DNA of 64,000 nucleotides from an uncultured Planctomycetaceae bacterium. Its GTDB lineage: Bacteria; Planctomycetota; Planctomycetia; Planctomycetales; Planctomycetaceae. The stretch lies in contig CALFSX010000091.1 in NCBI GenBank assembly GCA_937916515.1, forward strand, positions 1 through 64,000, read 5' to 3'. The notes below the pieces were generated by a model. The model was not told the DNA's origin, made no database searches, and was given only the letters and a program-made list of their open reading frames with translations. Numbering within the stretch: position 1 is the stretch's first letter; each line of letters opens with the position of its first letter. Position numbers and translations under genes: made by a program. This document shows positions 1 through 10,549 of the stretch, one piece after another.

Positions 1-693
1 TTAGTTGACTGGTGTTGGAGCGGATGGATCAGTGACCGGCGAAACTGGGCTGGCTCCCACAATGATTTTGATATCAACTTCAGCGTTGATGGGATCGTTG
101 GGTTGGCCTGTGTAGTTCATGCCGAACTTTGTGCGATCGACTTTGAATTCGCTCGTCAGCGAAACCTTGCCATCAAACACTGCAATCGTTGCGGGGAACG
201 AGATTTCGGCAGACTGGCCGTGCATGGTCAGCATTCCGGTGACAGTGGAATCTTCGATTTTTGTTGACTCAAACTTCATTTCAGGAAATTCCTGTACGCT
301 AAAGAAGTCTTCGTTCTTCAGGTGACCGGTCAGGCGATCAGCATCGGAAAACAATGAGTCTGTCTGGATGACAACCTTAATGGCTTCTGCAGCGTTTTCT
401 GCCAGAGTGATTTCACCGGAAATTGCTTTGAAGCCGCCCGAATGATTGTCGCCGGATTTCTTTGTGCCCGTGAACAGCACTTGAGTGTTTTCGCCTGTCA
501 GCTTGAAGCTTTCATGGGCGTGGTCGTGTGCAGTTGCATCGCTGTGTGCGGCTTCCTGCCCGTGTCCGTCTGCTGATGAGTGCATGTCGTGTGACGCATC
601 CGATTCTACCTGTGCGGTTGAATCGGCGGTGTCATTGCTGCATCCGGTCATTACAAAAATCATTAACGCCGTCAGTGAAAATACGCTTCGCAT
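1..693 (-). CDS. YceI-like domain lipoprotein
   Basis: Lipobox-like N-term (MIFVMTGC), then a YceI-like domain (GENTQVLFTGTKKSGDNHSGGFKAISGEI... KVDRTKFGMNY). Confidence 0.85.
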   Translation of the reverse strand: MRSVFSLTALMIFVMTGCSNDTADSTAQVESDASHDMHSSADGHGQEAAHSDATAHDHAHESFKLTGENTQVLFTGTKKSGDNHSGGFKAISGEITLAENAAEAIKVVIQTDSLFSDADRLTGHLKNEDFFSVQEFPEMKFESTKIEDSTVTGMLTMHGQSAEISFPATIAVFDGKVSLTSEFKVDRTKFGMNYTGQPNDPINAEVDIKIIVGASPVSPVTDPSAPTPVN

Positions 694-1027
694 GGTTGCC
701 TCTTATGTTCTGACATTGGCCAGACAAATTGTTCTGTGTTCTGTCGCCGGAATCGGCTACGTCAATCGGCAGTTTATGAAGATTAGGGTCTGATTGCGAT
801 TCAACCGCGATACTGGCAAGAGGCGTTGGCGTAGAGGTTTGGGGGATTTTTACTGAAAACTTCGAAGTCCGACGTTCTTGATCAGTCACTTAAACGGCCA
901 GTGAACGTCGTGCGGATTTCATTTTGAGTGTTTCCACTCGCGGCTAAGTGGTTTGCCGTCGAACTTCTGAGTCGCACTCATCGTGTTAAACGGTAACGAT
1001 TAAATCGACTGTACCTGTCAGTCCGGT

Positions 1028-1405
1028 GTGTCCGATTCCACCGATATGGAAATCATGGGCAAACAACTGGATCTTCTGAAACAGCTGACCACTGCCGCAG
1101 ACATGCGTCAAAAAGTGGTGAGCCAGAATATCGCAAACATCAATACTCCGGGCTACAAAAGTCAGGAAGTGAAGTTTGAAGATGCACTTGTAGAACAGCT
1201 TTCAAAGAAGAACGGTTCCGTGCGGTCGCCGGCAAGTCCGGAAATTGCGGCGGTACAAAATCTGACCATGCGAAACGATGGCAACAACGTGGATTTGGAT
1301 CGCGAGATCGGTCAAATGAACAAGAACGCTCTGTTGATGCAGACCTATCTGCAGTTGATGGGAGCGGAAATGAAAATGATGCGGCAGGCAATCGATGGCG
1401 GCTAG
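1028..1405 (+). CDS. flgB: Flagellar basal-body rod protein FlgB
   Basis: Rod motif NIANINTPGYKSQEVKFEDAL; first gene of the flagellar cluster. Confidence 0.93.
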   Translation: MSDSTDMEIMGKQLDLLKQLTTAADMRQKVVSQNIANINTPGYKSQEVKFEDALVEQLSKKNGSVRSPASPEIAAVQNLTMRNDGNNVDLDREIGQMNKNALLMQTYLQLMGAEMKMMRQAIDGG

Positions 1406-1548
1406 TCTGCATGGGGAGAACGTTGAGCATCGCAATCAGGCAGTGCTTCAACAGGGTGCGTCAAACGGGTCTGCTGCATGATTGCAACAGCGAAGTTCCT
1501 GGCGGCTTGTGGCGTTCATTTGTTACGCATTTGTGTGGGGGGATTTCT

Positions 1549-1986
1549 ATGTCGCTATCAAACATCTTTTCGGGTATGCAAGTCAGCGCTTCCGGCTTAA
1601 GCGCAGAACGCATGCGGATGGAAGTTGTCGCGAACAATATCGCCAACGCTCATTCGACAGGTGATAAACCTGGTATGGCCTATCGGCGGCAGCGAGTGAA
1701 CTTTGCTTCAGAAATGGATCAGTTCATGGATGCCGGGGCGACCGGTATGAAAGGCGTGAAGATTCTGGGGGTCTCCGAAGACCCCACGCCTCTGGAAACG
1801 ATCTACGATCCCGGCAACGCGGCGGCGGATGAAAACGGAATGGTGGAACTTCCGAACGTTCAAATTCCAATTGAAATGGTTGACCTTGTCACAGCCAGTC
1901 GCGCTTATGAGGCCAATCTGAAGTCTTTGCAAACGTACAAACAACTGGCAGAACAAACACTGTCTCTTTTGCGAGGCATTAGCTAA
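1549..1986 (+). CDS. flgC: Flagellar basal-body rod protein FlgC
   Basis: MSLSNIFSGMQVSASGLSAERMRMEVVANNIANAHST...; C-term VDLVTASRAYEANLKSLQTYKQLAEQTLSLL. Start moved from the track ORF (1411) to 1549. Confidence 0.94.
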   Translation: MSLSNIFSGMQVSASGLSAERMRMEVVANNIANAHSTGDKPGMAYRRQRVNFASEMDQFMDAGATGMKGVKILGVSEDPTPLETIYDPGNAAADENGMVELPNVQIPIEMVDLVTASRAYEANLKSLQTYKQLAEQTLSLLRGIS

Positions 1987-2291
1987 TGGACGTTTCGGGA
2001 ATTTCCGGCGCGGGCGGACTTCAGCAGGGGCGCTTTGCGCCTGCGGCTGGCAGTCAATCGCCGACCGGGGATTCTTCGTTTGCCGACTTGATTCAGAATC
2101 TTGTGGAAGGCACGAACAAGGATCACGCTGATGTACAGCAAAGTGTGGAAGACCTTGTCTCCGGAAAGTCTGACGGTATCCATGAAGTTGTGATGACGGC
2201 GTCGCAGGCGGAACTGTCGTTTCGGCTGATGATGGAAATTCGCAATCGGTTGATCAGTTCTTATCAGGAAATCATTCGCATGCAGGTTTAG
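1986..2291 (+). CDS. fliE: Flagellar hook-basal body complex protein FliE
   Basis: C-term MTASQAELSFRLMMEIRNRLISSYQEIIRMQV; sits between flgC and fliF. Confidence 0.92.
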   Translation: MDVSGISGAGGLQQGRFAPAAGSQSPTGDSSFADLIQNLVEGTNKDHADVQQSVEDLVSGKSDGIHEVVMTASQAELSFRLMMEIRNRLISSYQEIIRMQV

Positions 2292-2446
2292 AACCTGTTC
2301 GGAAGCTTTTCTGACAGCTTCTCATTTAAACAACCTTTGGCAGCAAAGGCGGCCTGTACGACATCGACGCTTAGATCAGAGTCAACTTTTCGGCTCAATA
2401 AACAAACTCGCACTGAAACGCAGAACACGAATTGGACGGACGGCAC

Positions 2447-4021
2447 ATGTTGTCAGCCTTGCAGGAACAACTCACAAATCTTTGGAAACAATGGAGCGTA
2501 CAGCAACGCGTTCTGCTGTCGTCTGCTGCTGCGCTGTGTTTGGTTGTTGTTGCGGCAACCGTTTACTGGGCAACTTTGCCAGACTTCGTTGTGATGGCGA
2601 ACGGTCTGTCTCCTCAGGAAGCAGCGGAAATTGTAGGCCTGTTGGAGACTCAGAAAATTGAATACGAACTGAATTTTTCCGGTTCCGCGGTATCTGTTGC
2701 ACGCAGCGACATGAGCAAAGCTCGCCTGGCAATGAAGGATGTGTGGGATCCCAAAGTTGAAGAGTCCGGCAACTCGTTCGGTGGGTTTCCGGGGTCGCCG
2801 CAGGAAGAGGAAGATCATCGTACTCGAAAGCTGGAAAAACGGATTGCCACATCGATTGAACGAATCAAAGGCATCCGTTCGGCAATCGTGCATGTCAGCC
2901 AGTCGACGTCTTCACCATTTGTGATGGACCAGACGCCAACAACGGCGAGTGTCATTCTGGAACTGAATAACACTGTCCCCATGTCTGGCCACGCGGCTCA
3001 AAGTATTTTGACGCTTGTTGCCCGAGCAGTGGAAGGATTGACTCCTGAAAATATTTCGCTGATGGATACCGCTGGACGCCAGTTTCAGGCCGCGAACGGG
3101 ATGAATGGCACAATCAGTTCGCACTTCGAACATCGCCAGCTTGTGGAACACAGTCTGGCCGCGAAGGCAGAATCGATGCTGGCCGAATTGCTGGGAGCAG
3201 GCAAAGCTGTTGTGCGAGTTAGCGCTGACATTGATTTTCGCGAAACGACGCGGTCAGAAACGACCTTTGATCCGGATTCAAAGGTTAAGAAAAACGAAAC
3301 CATCGAAACCGTTTCACAAACCGGAGGATTGACGGGCGTGGGAGGTGCTGTTGGTGTGAGCTCCAATTTGATTCCGGACCTCAGTGCATCTTCAGCTAAC
3401 GGTGGAACGTATAAAAAGGAAGTGAACTCCGTTGATTTTGAAAATGCAACAATCAACGAAACTGTTCGCGACAATCCCGGAAAAATCACTCGCATCACAG
3501 TGGCGGCAATTGTCGACCTTTCAAGAAACACATCTGGCGGCGACGCAGCGGCAGCCGACACAACTGACGAAAACGCAGCCGCTGCCGCAGCACCTGTGGC
3601 CGCGATTTCCAAAGAAGACGTTGAAGCAATCATCAAGCAGGCGGTTGGTTTTGATGCTCTGCGTAACGATGAAGTTCAGGTGATGTTTGCCGCGTTGGAA
3701 CCACTGGCGCTGGACCCGGAAGTTTCCGGGATTGTATCCACCTGGAAGCAGTACGAACCAATGATTGATTCTGCTATCTGGGGAGTGGGAGTTTTGTTGG
3801 CGGCGGTACTGGGATTTTTGGCTTTGAAACGCATGACACCAGTTGTGATGACTTCAGAAGAACCTGGAGGGCTTACACCAGAGCAACTTAGTCAGGTAAT
3901 GCAGCTGTCAGAAAAAGTAAAACAATCGCCGGACGTTGCGGCGCAGATTTTGTCGGTTTGGATGGAAGAACAACAACAGCAGCCAGCAGAGGAGCCCGCT
4001 TCGAAACGACGAGCAGCATAG
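2447..4021 (+). CDS. fliF: Flagellar M-ring protein FliF
   Basis: YscJ/FliF features (ARLAMKDVWDPKVEESGNSFGGF... RKLEKRIATSIERIKGIRSAIVHVS), two TM segments; start set at internal ATG 2447 (ORF opens at 2432). Confidence 0.93.
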   Translation: MLSALQEQLTNLWKQWSVQQRVLLSSAAALCLVVVAATVYWATLPDFVVMANGLSPQEAAEIVGLLETQKIEYELNFSGSAVSVARSDMSKARLAMKDVWDPKVEESGNSFGGFPGSPQEEEDHRTRKLEKRIATSIERIKGIRSAIVHVSQSTSSPFVMDQTPTTASVILELNNTVPMSGHAAQSILTLVARAVEGLTPENISLMDTAGRQFQAANGMNGTISSHFEHRQLVEHSLAAKAESMLAELLGAGKAVVRVSADIDFRETTRSETTFDPDSKVKKNETIETVSQTGGLTGVGGAVGVSSNLIPDLSASSANGGTYKKEVNSVDFENATINETVRDNPGKITRITVAAIVDLSRNTSGGDAAAADTTDENAAAAAAPVAAISKEDVEAIIKQAVGFDALRNDEVQVMFAALEPLALDPEVSGIVSTWKQYEPMIDSAIWGVGVLLAAVLGFLALKRMTPVVMTSEEPGGLTPEQLSQVMQLSEKVKQSPDVAAQILSVWMEEQQQQPAEEPASKRRAA

Positions 4022-4100
4022 TGCTTTGTCAGAGCCAGAGTTTTTAGTCAGGGGCCCTGCCCTTGATAGACAGCAGTTACGAAGACACGAACAAGATTCG

Positions 4101-5042
4101 ATGAACGGTCACGAACAGAGTTTGGCTTTCCTTCGACTTCTTAGCGCAGATGCCGCTGAAGAAGTGCTTTCGCGCATGCGCCCGGAGACGGCGGAAATGT
4201 TGCGAACGAAGCTGACTGGTTCAGGGCGAACTAAAATCAAGGCCGGACAGCAAAAAAGGGTAATGGAGCAGTTTGATACGTTGTTTAACCTGCTGGGGCA
4301 GGCGGAAATTTCAAACAAGCCAGCTTTGGATGCTGTTGTAGAACCAATTTCGGAACCGAAGAAGCCGAAGCTTACGGTGACAACCGGCGATCCGATTAAA
4401 GACCTTGAATCTTTAAGTCGGTATCAAATCGCAAACGCACTAAAGCCTGAGCAGGCTCGAACCGCTGCGATTTTGTTAAATCAAATGTCGTCCACCTTGG
4501 CTGCGGACGTTCTGGCGTTGCTGCCGGACGAACAGCAAAGTCTGGTCATTAAGGAGCTGTCGACTGAACAACACGCTCCGCCAATTCTTGTGGAACGAAT
4601 CGTGCGAGCTACGTTGAATCGCGGACGCAACATGCCCAGCGAACCGCCCGACGATCGCGATCAGATTGAACGATTGGCAGAAATGCTGCGTGAAGTTCCG
4701 AAGGCGACTCGTTCTAAAATGATTAAGGCAATTGCAGATGAAGACCCGGAATTAAAAGATCGCCTGCTGGCCAAGCTGTATGTCTTCACTGACCTGGCGA
4801 CACTTGAACAGCACATGGTGCAGAAAGTTATGGCTCAGGTTGACACAACAACGCTTGTGACAGCTTTGTTTCAGGCAGATCAATCTTTACTCGACGCTGT
4901 GTTTGGAGCTGTATCCAGTCGGGCAAAAATGGCGTTGCAGGAAGAAATGCAGTTCCAGACTCACGTGCCAGAACAACGTGTGACGGACGCTCGGGAAATG
5001 ATTGTCCGAGTACTTGGTGTTGTTTGCGAAGGAGGGGATTAA
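4101..5042 (+). CDS. fliG: Flagellar motor switch protein FliG
   Basis: C-terminal FliG-like LKDRLLAKLYVFTDLATLEQHMVQKVMAQVDTTTLVTALFQADQSLLDAVFGAVSSRAKMALQEEM; start moved from 3936 to 4101. Confidence 0.88.
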   Translation: MNGHEQSLAFLRLLSADAAEEVLSRMRPETAEMLRTKLTGSGRTKIKAGQQKRVMEQFDTLFNLLGQAEISNKPALDAVVEPISEPKKPKLTVTTGDPIKDLESLSRYQIANALKPEQARTAAILLNQMSSTLAADVLALLPDEQQSLVIKELSTEQHAPPILVERIVRATLNRGRNMPSEPPDDRDQIERLAEMLREVPKATRSKMIKAIADEDPELKDRLLAKLYVFTDLATLEQHMVQKVMAQVDTTTLVTALFQADQSLLDAVFGAVSSRAKMALQEEMQFQTHVPEQRVTDAREMIVRVLGVVCEGGD

Positions 5043-5090
5043 ATCGTTGCCGCTGAATCGCAGCTGGTACAACGCCCATGTCCGAAACTC

Positions 5091-5729
5091 ATGACAACTA
5101 ACCTGCATGTAAAACTAAAACAATCTCCTGTCGCCGTGCGGCTTGCTGCATTGACCGGGAAAATGCCGCGCGCAGGTAAGGCTGGGTCAGCTGCCGAAGA
5201 ACAGAAGCAGCCTGTCGTCGATAAGCCTGCTTCAATGCCTGATCAAAACGCATCGATTGGGCAGCAGTTGTTGGCGGTGTGTGAGCAAATCAGTTTAGGG
5301 ATGGAGCAACTGCACGGACAACAAAAAGACCAGCTGGAACAGTTGCAATCAACGGCTATTGAACTGGCAATCGCAGCAACGGAAGCTGTTCTAAACGCAT
5401 CAATCGGGGAACGTCGCGTTTCTTTGGAAGGCATCGTTAGTCAGTTGGTTGGTGAGCTGGGTTCGGAAAGCCCGGTTGCCGTTTACCTGAATCCTGTTGA
5501 CGCCGTCGCACTGCAAATGGCGACAACTCGCCCGGATGTCTCCAAAACACTTGCCAACGTAAAAGTGATCGCGGCAGCAGACGTGCCTGCTGGAACATGT
5601 CGCGTTACCAATGCTGCTTCAACTCTTAAAACCGATCTTCAATCACGACTGAATGCAATTCGTGACCAATGGATGGAGTCTCTTAATGTCGCTCGGGCTG
5701 GACATCGCAGCGCTGACGCAGTCAGCTAA
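5091..5729 (+). CDS. fliH: Flagellar assembly protein FliH
   Basis: Position between fliG and fliI; FliH/SctL-like C-term (ELGSESPVAVYLNPVDAVAL). Confidence 0.78.
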   Translation: MTTNLHVKLKQSPVAVRLAALTGKMPRAGKAGSAAEEQKQPVVDKPASMPDQNASIGQQLLAVCEQISLGMEQLHGQQKDQLEQLQSTAIELAIAATEAVLNASIGERRVSLEGIVSQLVGELGSESPVAVYLNPVDAVALQMATTRPDVSKTLANVKVIAAADVPAGTCRVTNAASTLKTDLQSRLNAIRDQWMESLNVARAGHRSADAVS

Positions 5730-7077
5730 AGCTGCTTCGAAATTCCAGAAAGCCGGAGTCGTGACCAGTGCTCACGGACTTCTACACGCCTCCGTGCGCG
5801 CAGCGATTAACGAGTGTTGTCACATCCGTATGCCGAATGGAGAGTTTCTTACCGCGGAAGTTGTGGGGTTTGATAAGTACGAATCGCTGCTGATGTGCTA
5901 CGACTCGCACGCTGGTCTGCAACCGGGGCTGGAAGTTGTCTGCACCGGGCGAGCTCGAAAAGTTGCCGTCGGTCGCGAATTACTGGGTCGAGTAATTGAT
6001 GGGATTGGTCGCCCGCTGGATTCTTTGCCAGTTCCTGCCACAACTCGCTTTCGGTCAACGGTGGCTGGCCCCCCCTCGTCGATGACACGGAAGCGAATTG
6101 ACACGGCTTTGGTAACCGGCCAGCGAGCCATCGACAGCCTGTTGACGATCGGCATGGGGCAACGAGTCGGTTTATTCGCCGGCAGCGGCGTTGGCAAAAG
6201 TACGTTGATGGGGGAAATTGCCAAATCGTCAAACGCTGATATCAACGTGGTTGCACTGGTGGGCGAACGCGGTCGTGAAGTGCGACCTTTTGTCGAAGAC
6301 TGCCTTCAGGCCGAAGGTTTGCGACGTTCGGTTGTGGTCGTCGCCACCGCCGACGAAACACCATTAATGCGAATCAACGCTGTGCTGTCTGCCATTACAA
6401 TCGCAGAAGGTTTTCGTGACGAAGGTGCCAATGTGCTGTTGTTTATGGACAGTATCACGCGTTTAGCGATGGCTCAGCGAGAACTGGGGCTGCTGATCGG
6501 CGAGCCACCAGGTAACCGTGGATATCCGCCGTCGGTGCAGGCGCTGATGGCCAGTTCGCTGGAACGACTGGGACGCAGCGATAGTGGCAGCATCACTGGA
6601 TTGATCACGGTTCTGGTGGAAGGCGACGACATGGATGAACCCGTCGCTGATACGGCTCGATCAATTCTGGATGGTCACATTGTTCTAAAGCGTGAACTTG
6701 CCGCAGCAGGCCAGTATCCGGCGATCAGCGTGCTGGACAGTATCAGTCGCGTGTTCAACGAAATCACTTCGCGAGATCACCAGAAGGCATCTTCGGCCGT
6801 TCGTCAGTTGATGGCGACTTATGCGGAAATGAAGGACCTGATTCAAATCGGAGCGTACCAGTCTGGAACTCTTCCCGAGGTTGACCGAGCTATTCAGCTG
6901 ATGCCAGCGGTAAAACAATATCTTGGTCAGGCTGTCAACGAAGCATCAGACTACGGTAGCACATTGCGTGATCTTGAGCTGCTGCGTTCAGCATGGCATG
7001 GCGATCTAAAGCGACCTGCCGCGGCGACCAGTGCAGCCGCAAATAGTCCGGCAACATTCACGCAGGGAGCAAACTGA
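5686..7077 (+). CDS. fliI: Flagellum-specific ATP synthase FliI
   Basis: Walker A GLFAGSGVGKSTLMGEIAK, GERGREVRPFVEDCL, MDSITRLAMAQRELGL; start set at 5686, overlapping the fliH 3' end. Confidence 0.96.
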   Translation: MSLGLDIAALTQSAKAASKFQKAGVVTSAHGLLHASVRAAINECCHIRMPNGEFLTAEVVGFDKYESLLMCYDSHAGLQPGLEVVCTGRARKVAVGRELLGRVIDGIGRPLDSLPVPATTRFRSTVAGPPSSMTRKRIDTALVTGQRAIDSLLTIGMGQRVGLFAGSGVGKSTLMGEIAKSSNADINVVALVGERGREVRPFVEDCLQAEGLRRSVVVVATADETPLMRINAVLSAITIAEGFRDEGANVLLFMDSITRLAMAQRELGLLIGEPPGNRGYPPSVQALMASSLERLGRSDSGSITGLITVLVEGDDMDEPVADTARSILDGHIVLKRELAAAGQYPAISVLDSISRVFNEITSRDHQKASSAVRQLMATYAEMKDLIQIGAYQSGTLPEVDRAIQLMPAVKQYLGQAVNEASDYGSTLRDLELLRSAWHGDLKRPAAATSAAANSPATFTQGAN

Positions 7078-7613
7078 TGAAGAAATTTCAATCACGTTTT
7101 GCCGCCGTGCAACGACTTAGAAAGCAGGAAGATGCCGCCGCAGCAGCGATGGCAGCGAATGCAATTGCCAAAGCAGAATCGGCTCGACAAGCAGTGCTGA
7201 ATGCGGAAGAGCAACTGCGTCAGACATTTGCGGATGCGCAATCTGCGATGAGCAAGCCAGTGTCTGCCTTGTTGCTGCACGTTGCTCGAAATCAATCTGC
7301 TGTTGATATTTCGAAGCTATTAGACAAACGCACTGAGCAAGCGGCTGCTGACGAACGACAACGTCTGGCGGCGGAACAACGCGTTGCCGCCTATCAGCAG
7401 TTGCAGATCGTCTCTGAAGCTTTGAGTCGCGATTTTCAGCAGCATCGAAAAACCCAGCAATTGCTGCAGAGCAATCAGATTATGGAACGGTTTCAGCAAC
7501 AGTCTCATACCACAAAGCAACAGCAATCGGCTGCGTTGCGGCAATCCGGCGTTGCACCTCGAAGTTCTGCCGCCACAAATGTTGTTGCCGCTGAAACAGG
7601 AGCGAATCAATGA
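7077..7613 (+). CDS. fliJ: FliJ-like flagellar export chaperone
   Basis: Coiled coil beginning MKKFQSRFAAVQRLRKQED, immediately after fliI (ATGA overlap). Confidence 0.75.
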   Translation: MKKFQSRFAAVQRLRKQEDAAAAAMAANAIAKAESARQAVLNAEEQLRQTFADAQSAMSKPVSALLLHVARNQSAVDISKLLDKRTEQAAADERQRLAAEQRVAAYQQLQIVSEALSRDFQQHRKTQQLLQSNQIMERFQQQSHTTKQQQSAALRQSGVAPRSSAATNVVAAETGANQ

Positions 7614-8383
7614 AGAAACTCATCACACTGGGACTTTACGGTCTGGTGGTATTCGCCGCTTCTGCAGCGTCTGCATGGTTTGTGCATTCGTCAAAAACGC
7701 AGGAAGAAGCGGACGTTGCTGAGGAAACGAATGCTGCTGAAAAGGACGCTAAGCCGAATCCCAGCATTATCAATCCTCGCACGCCATCAGAAGCCACAAC
7801 GGACGAAGAAACACCGGTTGCCGTGCGACCTCAGAAGATGAACGTCGAAGAAATCGTTCGCGTCGGGCTATCGCTGAAGTCTCGCGAACTGGCGCTGAAG
7901 GAACGTGAACGATCACTTCAGCGAGTGGAAACTCAACAGCAACTGGTGCTGGCTGATATTGAAGCAGAACAGAAAGAACTGGAAGGCCTGCTGGCTCAGG
8001 CACGCGATCAACGAGCAGCTACGGGAGAACTGCTGAAAGACGTTCGGCAGGCTCAAATTGAAGTCGAAAAGAAAAAACAGGAAATCGACACCATTGAAAA
8101 TCAGCCGGGAAGCGTCTCGGCCAGCAGCACCAAAGACAGAGAAGCCAACATTAAAGACCTTTCTGAAGTTGTGCAGGGACTGTCTCCAGAGAAAGCGGCT
8201 GGTGTGTTGAAGGAGTTTGCCAACAACGGCAAGATCGACACGGCTGTGGAGATTCTTTCGAAGCTGGAAGATCGAAATGCTGCTGGAATTCTGGAAGCCA
8301 TGGACGACGAAAAACTTGTGAGCGAGATCGTCGAAAAGTTTCTGTTGGTGAAGCGTCCGGAACCAGCAGCGAAGCGTCGTTAG
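7610..8383 (+). CDS. MotE/FliJ-linked coiled-coil protein (MgtE N-domain-like C-term)
   Basis: N-terminal TM, long coiled coil, C-term LSPEKAAGVLKEFANNGKIDTAVEILSKLEDRNAAGILEAMDDEK. Confidence 0.72.
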   Translation: MKKLITLGLYGLVVFAASAASAWFVHSSKTQEEADVAEETNAAEKDAKPNPSIINPRTPSEATTDEETPVAVRPQKMNVEEIVRVGLSLKSRELALKERERSLQRVETQQQLVLADIEAEQKELEGLLAQARDQRAATGELLKDVRQAQIEVEKKKQEIDTIENQPGSVSASSTKDREANIKDLSEVVQGLSPEKAAGVLKEFANNGKIDTAVEILSKLEDRNAAGILEAMDDEKLVSEIVEKFLLVKRPEPAAKRR

Positions 8384-8456
8384 AACACCTGGCGATTACA
8401 TAGGAATCAAGCCGACGGGCCCGTGTCTGCCGGTCATTTAGATAAAGAGTCGAATC

Positions 8457-8726
8457 ATGGAATCAACTGAAATTGTTTCAATCGGTCGCGACCTGCTGAT
8501 CACAACTTTGTGGCTGGTGGGTCCCGCTGTGCTGTGCAGTATTCTGGTTGGTGTCACCGTAAGTGTTTTGCAAACGATCACCAGCGTGCAGGATCAGACG
8601 CTTTCGTTTGCGCCACGAATTGTGTCTGTTGGTCTGATCATGTTGATTGCTCTGCCGTGGATGGTGCAGATGTCTTCATCATTCACAATACGAATGATGA
8701 GTCGCATGTTGCAGGTGACGCAATGA
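8457..8726 (+). CDS. fliQ: Flagellar export protein FliQ
   Basis: 89 aa, two TM, VGPAVLCSILVGVTVSVLQTITSVQDQTLSFAPRI. Confidence 0.94.
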   Translation: MESTEIVSIGRDLLITTLWLVGPAVLCSILVGVTVSVLQTITSVQDQTLSFAPRIVSVGLIMLIALPWMVQMSSSFTIRMMSRMLQVTQ

Positions 8727-9484
8727 TTACCGCCTTCATTCTGGCAACGGTACTGTGCCTGATTCGCATTTCTGCGTTTGTTGCGTTTCTGCCGCCGATC
8801 AGCGGAAAGAACATGCCAAATCTGGTAAAGATTGGGCTGTCTGTAGCCATCACACTTTGCATCGCTCCGCAGTATGCGGCTGACATTGTTCCTGAGCTTG
8901 TGAAGTCCGGAGCTCACCAGGGCTGGCTAAAACTAAGCATTCTGGCGTTACGAGAATTTGTTTACGGCGCTGCAATGGCGTGGATGTTTGGGCTATGCAT
9001 GGTGCCCGTTCGTATTGCTGGCGCGTATGTGGCTCAGGAAATGGGGCTGACTCTTGGTGGATTGACTTCGCCAACTGATCAGCAGCCATCGAACGTGATT
9101 TCGTCTGCGCTGGAAGGGTTGGCAGTCACGTTGTTCTTTTGCCTGAACCTGCATCATATCGCGATCTCTTCACTGGGGCTGTCGTTTGCTCGTCAACCGA
9201 TTGCTGGTTTCGATATGGGTGTCTTATGGATCAGGGTGTTGTCTGTTGTTTCGAAGACACAGCAGCAGGGACTGTTGATGGTTGCACCCATTGCCATCCT
9301 GTTGTTCATTGTTGTGGTGACTCTGTTAGCGACGATGCGGTTTGCTCCTCAGTTCAACTTTATGTCGTTTGGGATGCCCATGAGAGTCGCCGCCGGAACA
9401 CTGGGGCTGGTGGCTTTCTTTCCTGAAATGTGTGCTGCCATGGGAGTCTTCATGCGGCAGATTGCAAATTACGGAGTCTTTTAG
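8723..9484 (+). CDS. fliR: Flagellar export protein FliR
   Basis: Start MITAFILATVLCLIRISAFVAFLP overlaps the fliQ stop (ATGA); multi-TM; follows fliQ. Track ORF starts too early (8510). Confidence 0.9.
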   Translation: MITAFILATVLCLIRISAFVAFLPPISGKNMPNLVKIGLSVAITLCIAPQYAADIVPELVKSGAHQGWLKLSILALREFVYGAAMAWMFGLCMVPVRIAGAYVAQEMGLTLGGLTSPTDQQPSNVISSALEGLAVTLFFCLNLHHIAISSLGLSFARQPIAGFDMGVLWIRVLSVVSKTQQQGLLMVAPIAILLFIVVVTLLATMRFAPQFNFMSFGMPMRVAAGTLGLVAFFPEMCAAMGVFMRQIANYGVF

Positions 9485-10549
9485 GTGGCTGAAGAACAGG
9501 AACAAAACGGCACAGAAGAGCCCACAGAACGCCGCCGCAAACAGGCGCGGGAGGAGGGTCAGGTTGTACAGAGTCCTGACTTTGCTGCCGCTTCGTCGAT
9601 GCTGGCTGGTGCTTTGTTGCTGTTGTGGTGCGGTCCCTGGGTTTCTGCGGGGTTTCGTCGAGGCATTCAAATATGGCTGGCGAAATCGTTTGACGGCGTT
9701 TGGGATCCGATGCACACGCACTTGACCGCACGCTGGATGTCAACGGAACTTGTCATGATGTGTGGTGTGCCTTTGGGGATTCTGGCAGCCATCGCGTTGA
9801 TGACAGCGTTTTCGCAGGTCGGATTTGTGCCAACCTTTAAGCCGCTGGCGATTGACTTTGAAAAACTATCTCCATCACGCAATTGGCAGAAACTTGTGTC
9901 AATTGATAACGGTGTTCGCGGTCTGTTGTCTTTTTTTAAGGTAAGCCTGATCGTCGCGTTTACGCTGATCTTTTTCTACATCCGCAGTGATGAATATCGA
10001 ATAGCGGCGACTTCGTCCGTGTTACAGGTAACGTCGAATACCTGGACGGTCGGTTTAAGAATCTGGATCTGGTTGTCAGGTCTGTTGCTGTTTATGGCGA
10101 CACTGGACTATCTGGTTCGCAGGTTTCGTCACGAAAAGAAACTGAAGATGTCTCGCGATGAAATTAAGCGAGAACAGAAAGAAGAAAACGGCGACCCACT
10201 GATCAAGATGGCTGCTCGCAGACGATTGCGAGAAGCGATGAAGCAACGTTCTGTTGCTGACGTGCACAAAGCGACGGTTGTGTTAACCAACCCTACTCAC
10301 CTTGCCGTCGCCATTCAGTATGAAATTGGCAAAATGTCGGCTCCCCGAGTCGTTGCAAAGGGAGCCGGCATTTACGCGAAGAATATTGTTCGAATCGCGA
10401 AAGAGAACAAAATTCAGGTGATCCAACGCAAGCCGCTGGCCAGAGCGATCTACAAAAATATCAAAGTGGGACAGGATATTCCGCCGGAATTTTTCAGAGC
10501 GGTTGCAGAAATTCTGGCGCAGATTTATCGCATGAAAAGGTCGGCTTAG
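9485..10549 (+). CDS. flhB: Flagellar export protein FlhB (autocleaving)
   Basis: GTG start; EPTERRRKQAREEGQV N-term; NPTH autocleavage motif (VVLTNPTHLAVAIQYE). Confidence 0.95.
   Translation: MAEEQEQNGTEEPTERRRKQAREEGQVVQSPDFAAASSMLAGALLLLWCGPWVSAGFRRGIQIWLAKSFDGVWDPMHTHLTARWMSTELVMMCGVPLGILAAIALMTAFSQVGFVPTFKPLAIDFEKLSPSRNWQKLVSIDNGVRGLLSFFKVSLIVAFTLIFFYIRSDEYRIAATSSVLQVTSNTWTVGLRIWIWLSGLLLFMATLDYLVRRFRHEKKLKMSRDEIKREQKEENGDPLIKMAARRRLREAMKQRSVADVHKATVVLTNPTHLAVAIQYEIGKMSAPRVVAKGAGIYAKNIVRIAKENKIQVIQRKPLARAIYKNIKVGQDIPPEFFRAVAEILAQIYRMKRSA

Noticed and set aside
3085-3636. 183-aa antisense ORF over fliF
   Set aside because: Low-complexity Ala/Ser shadow of the sense gene.
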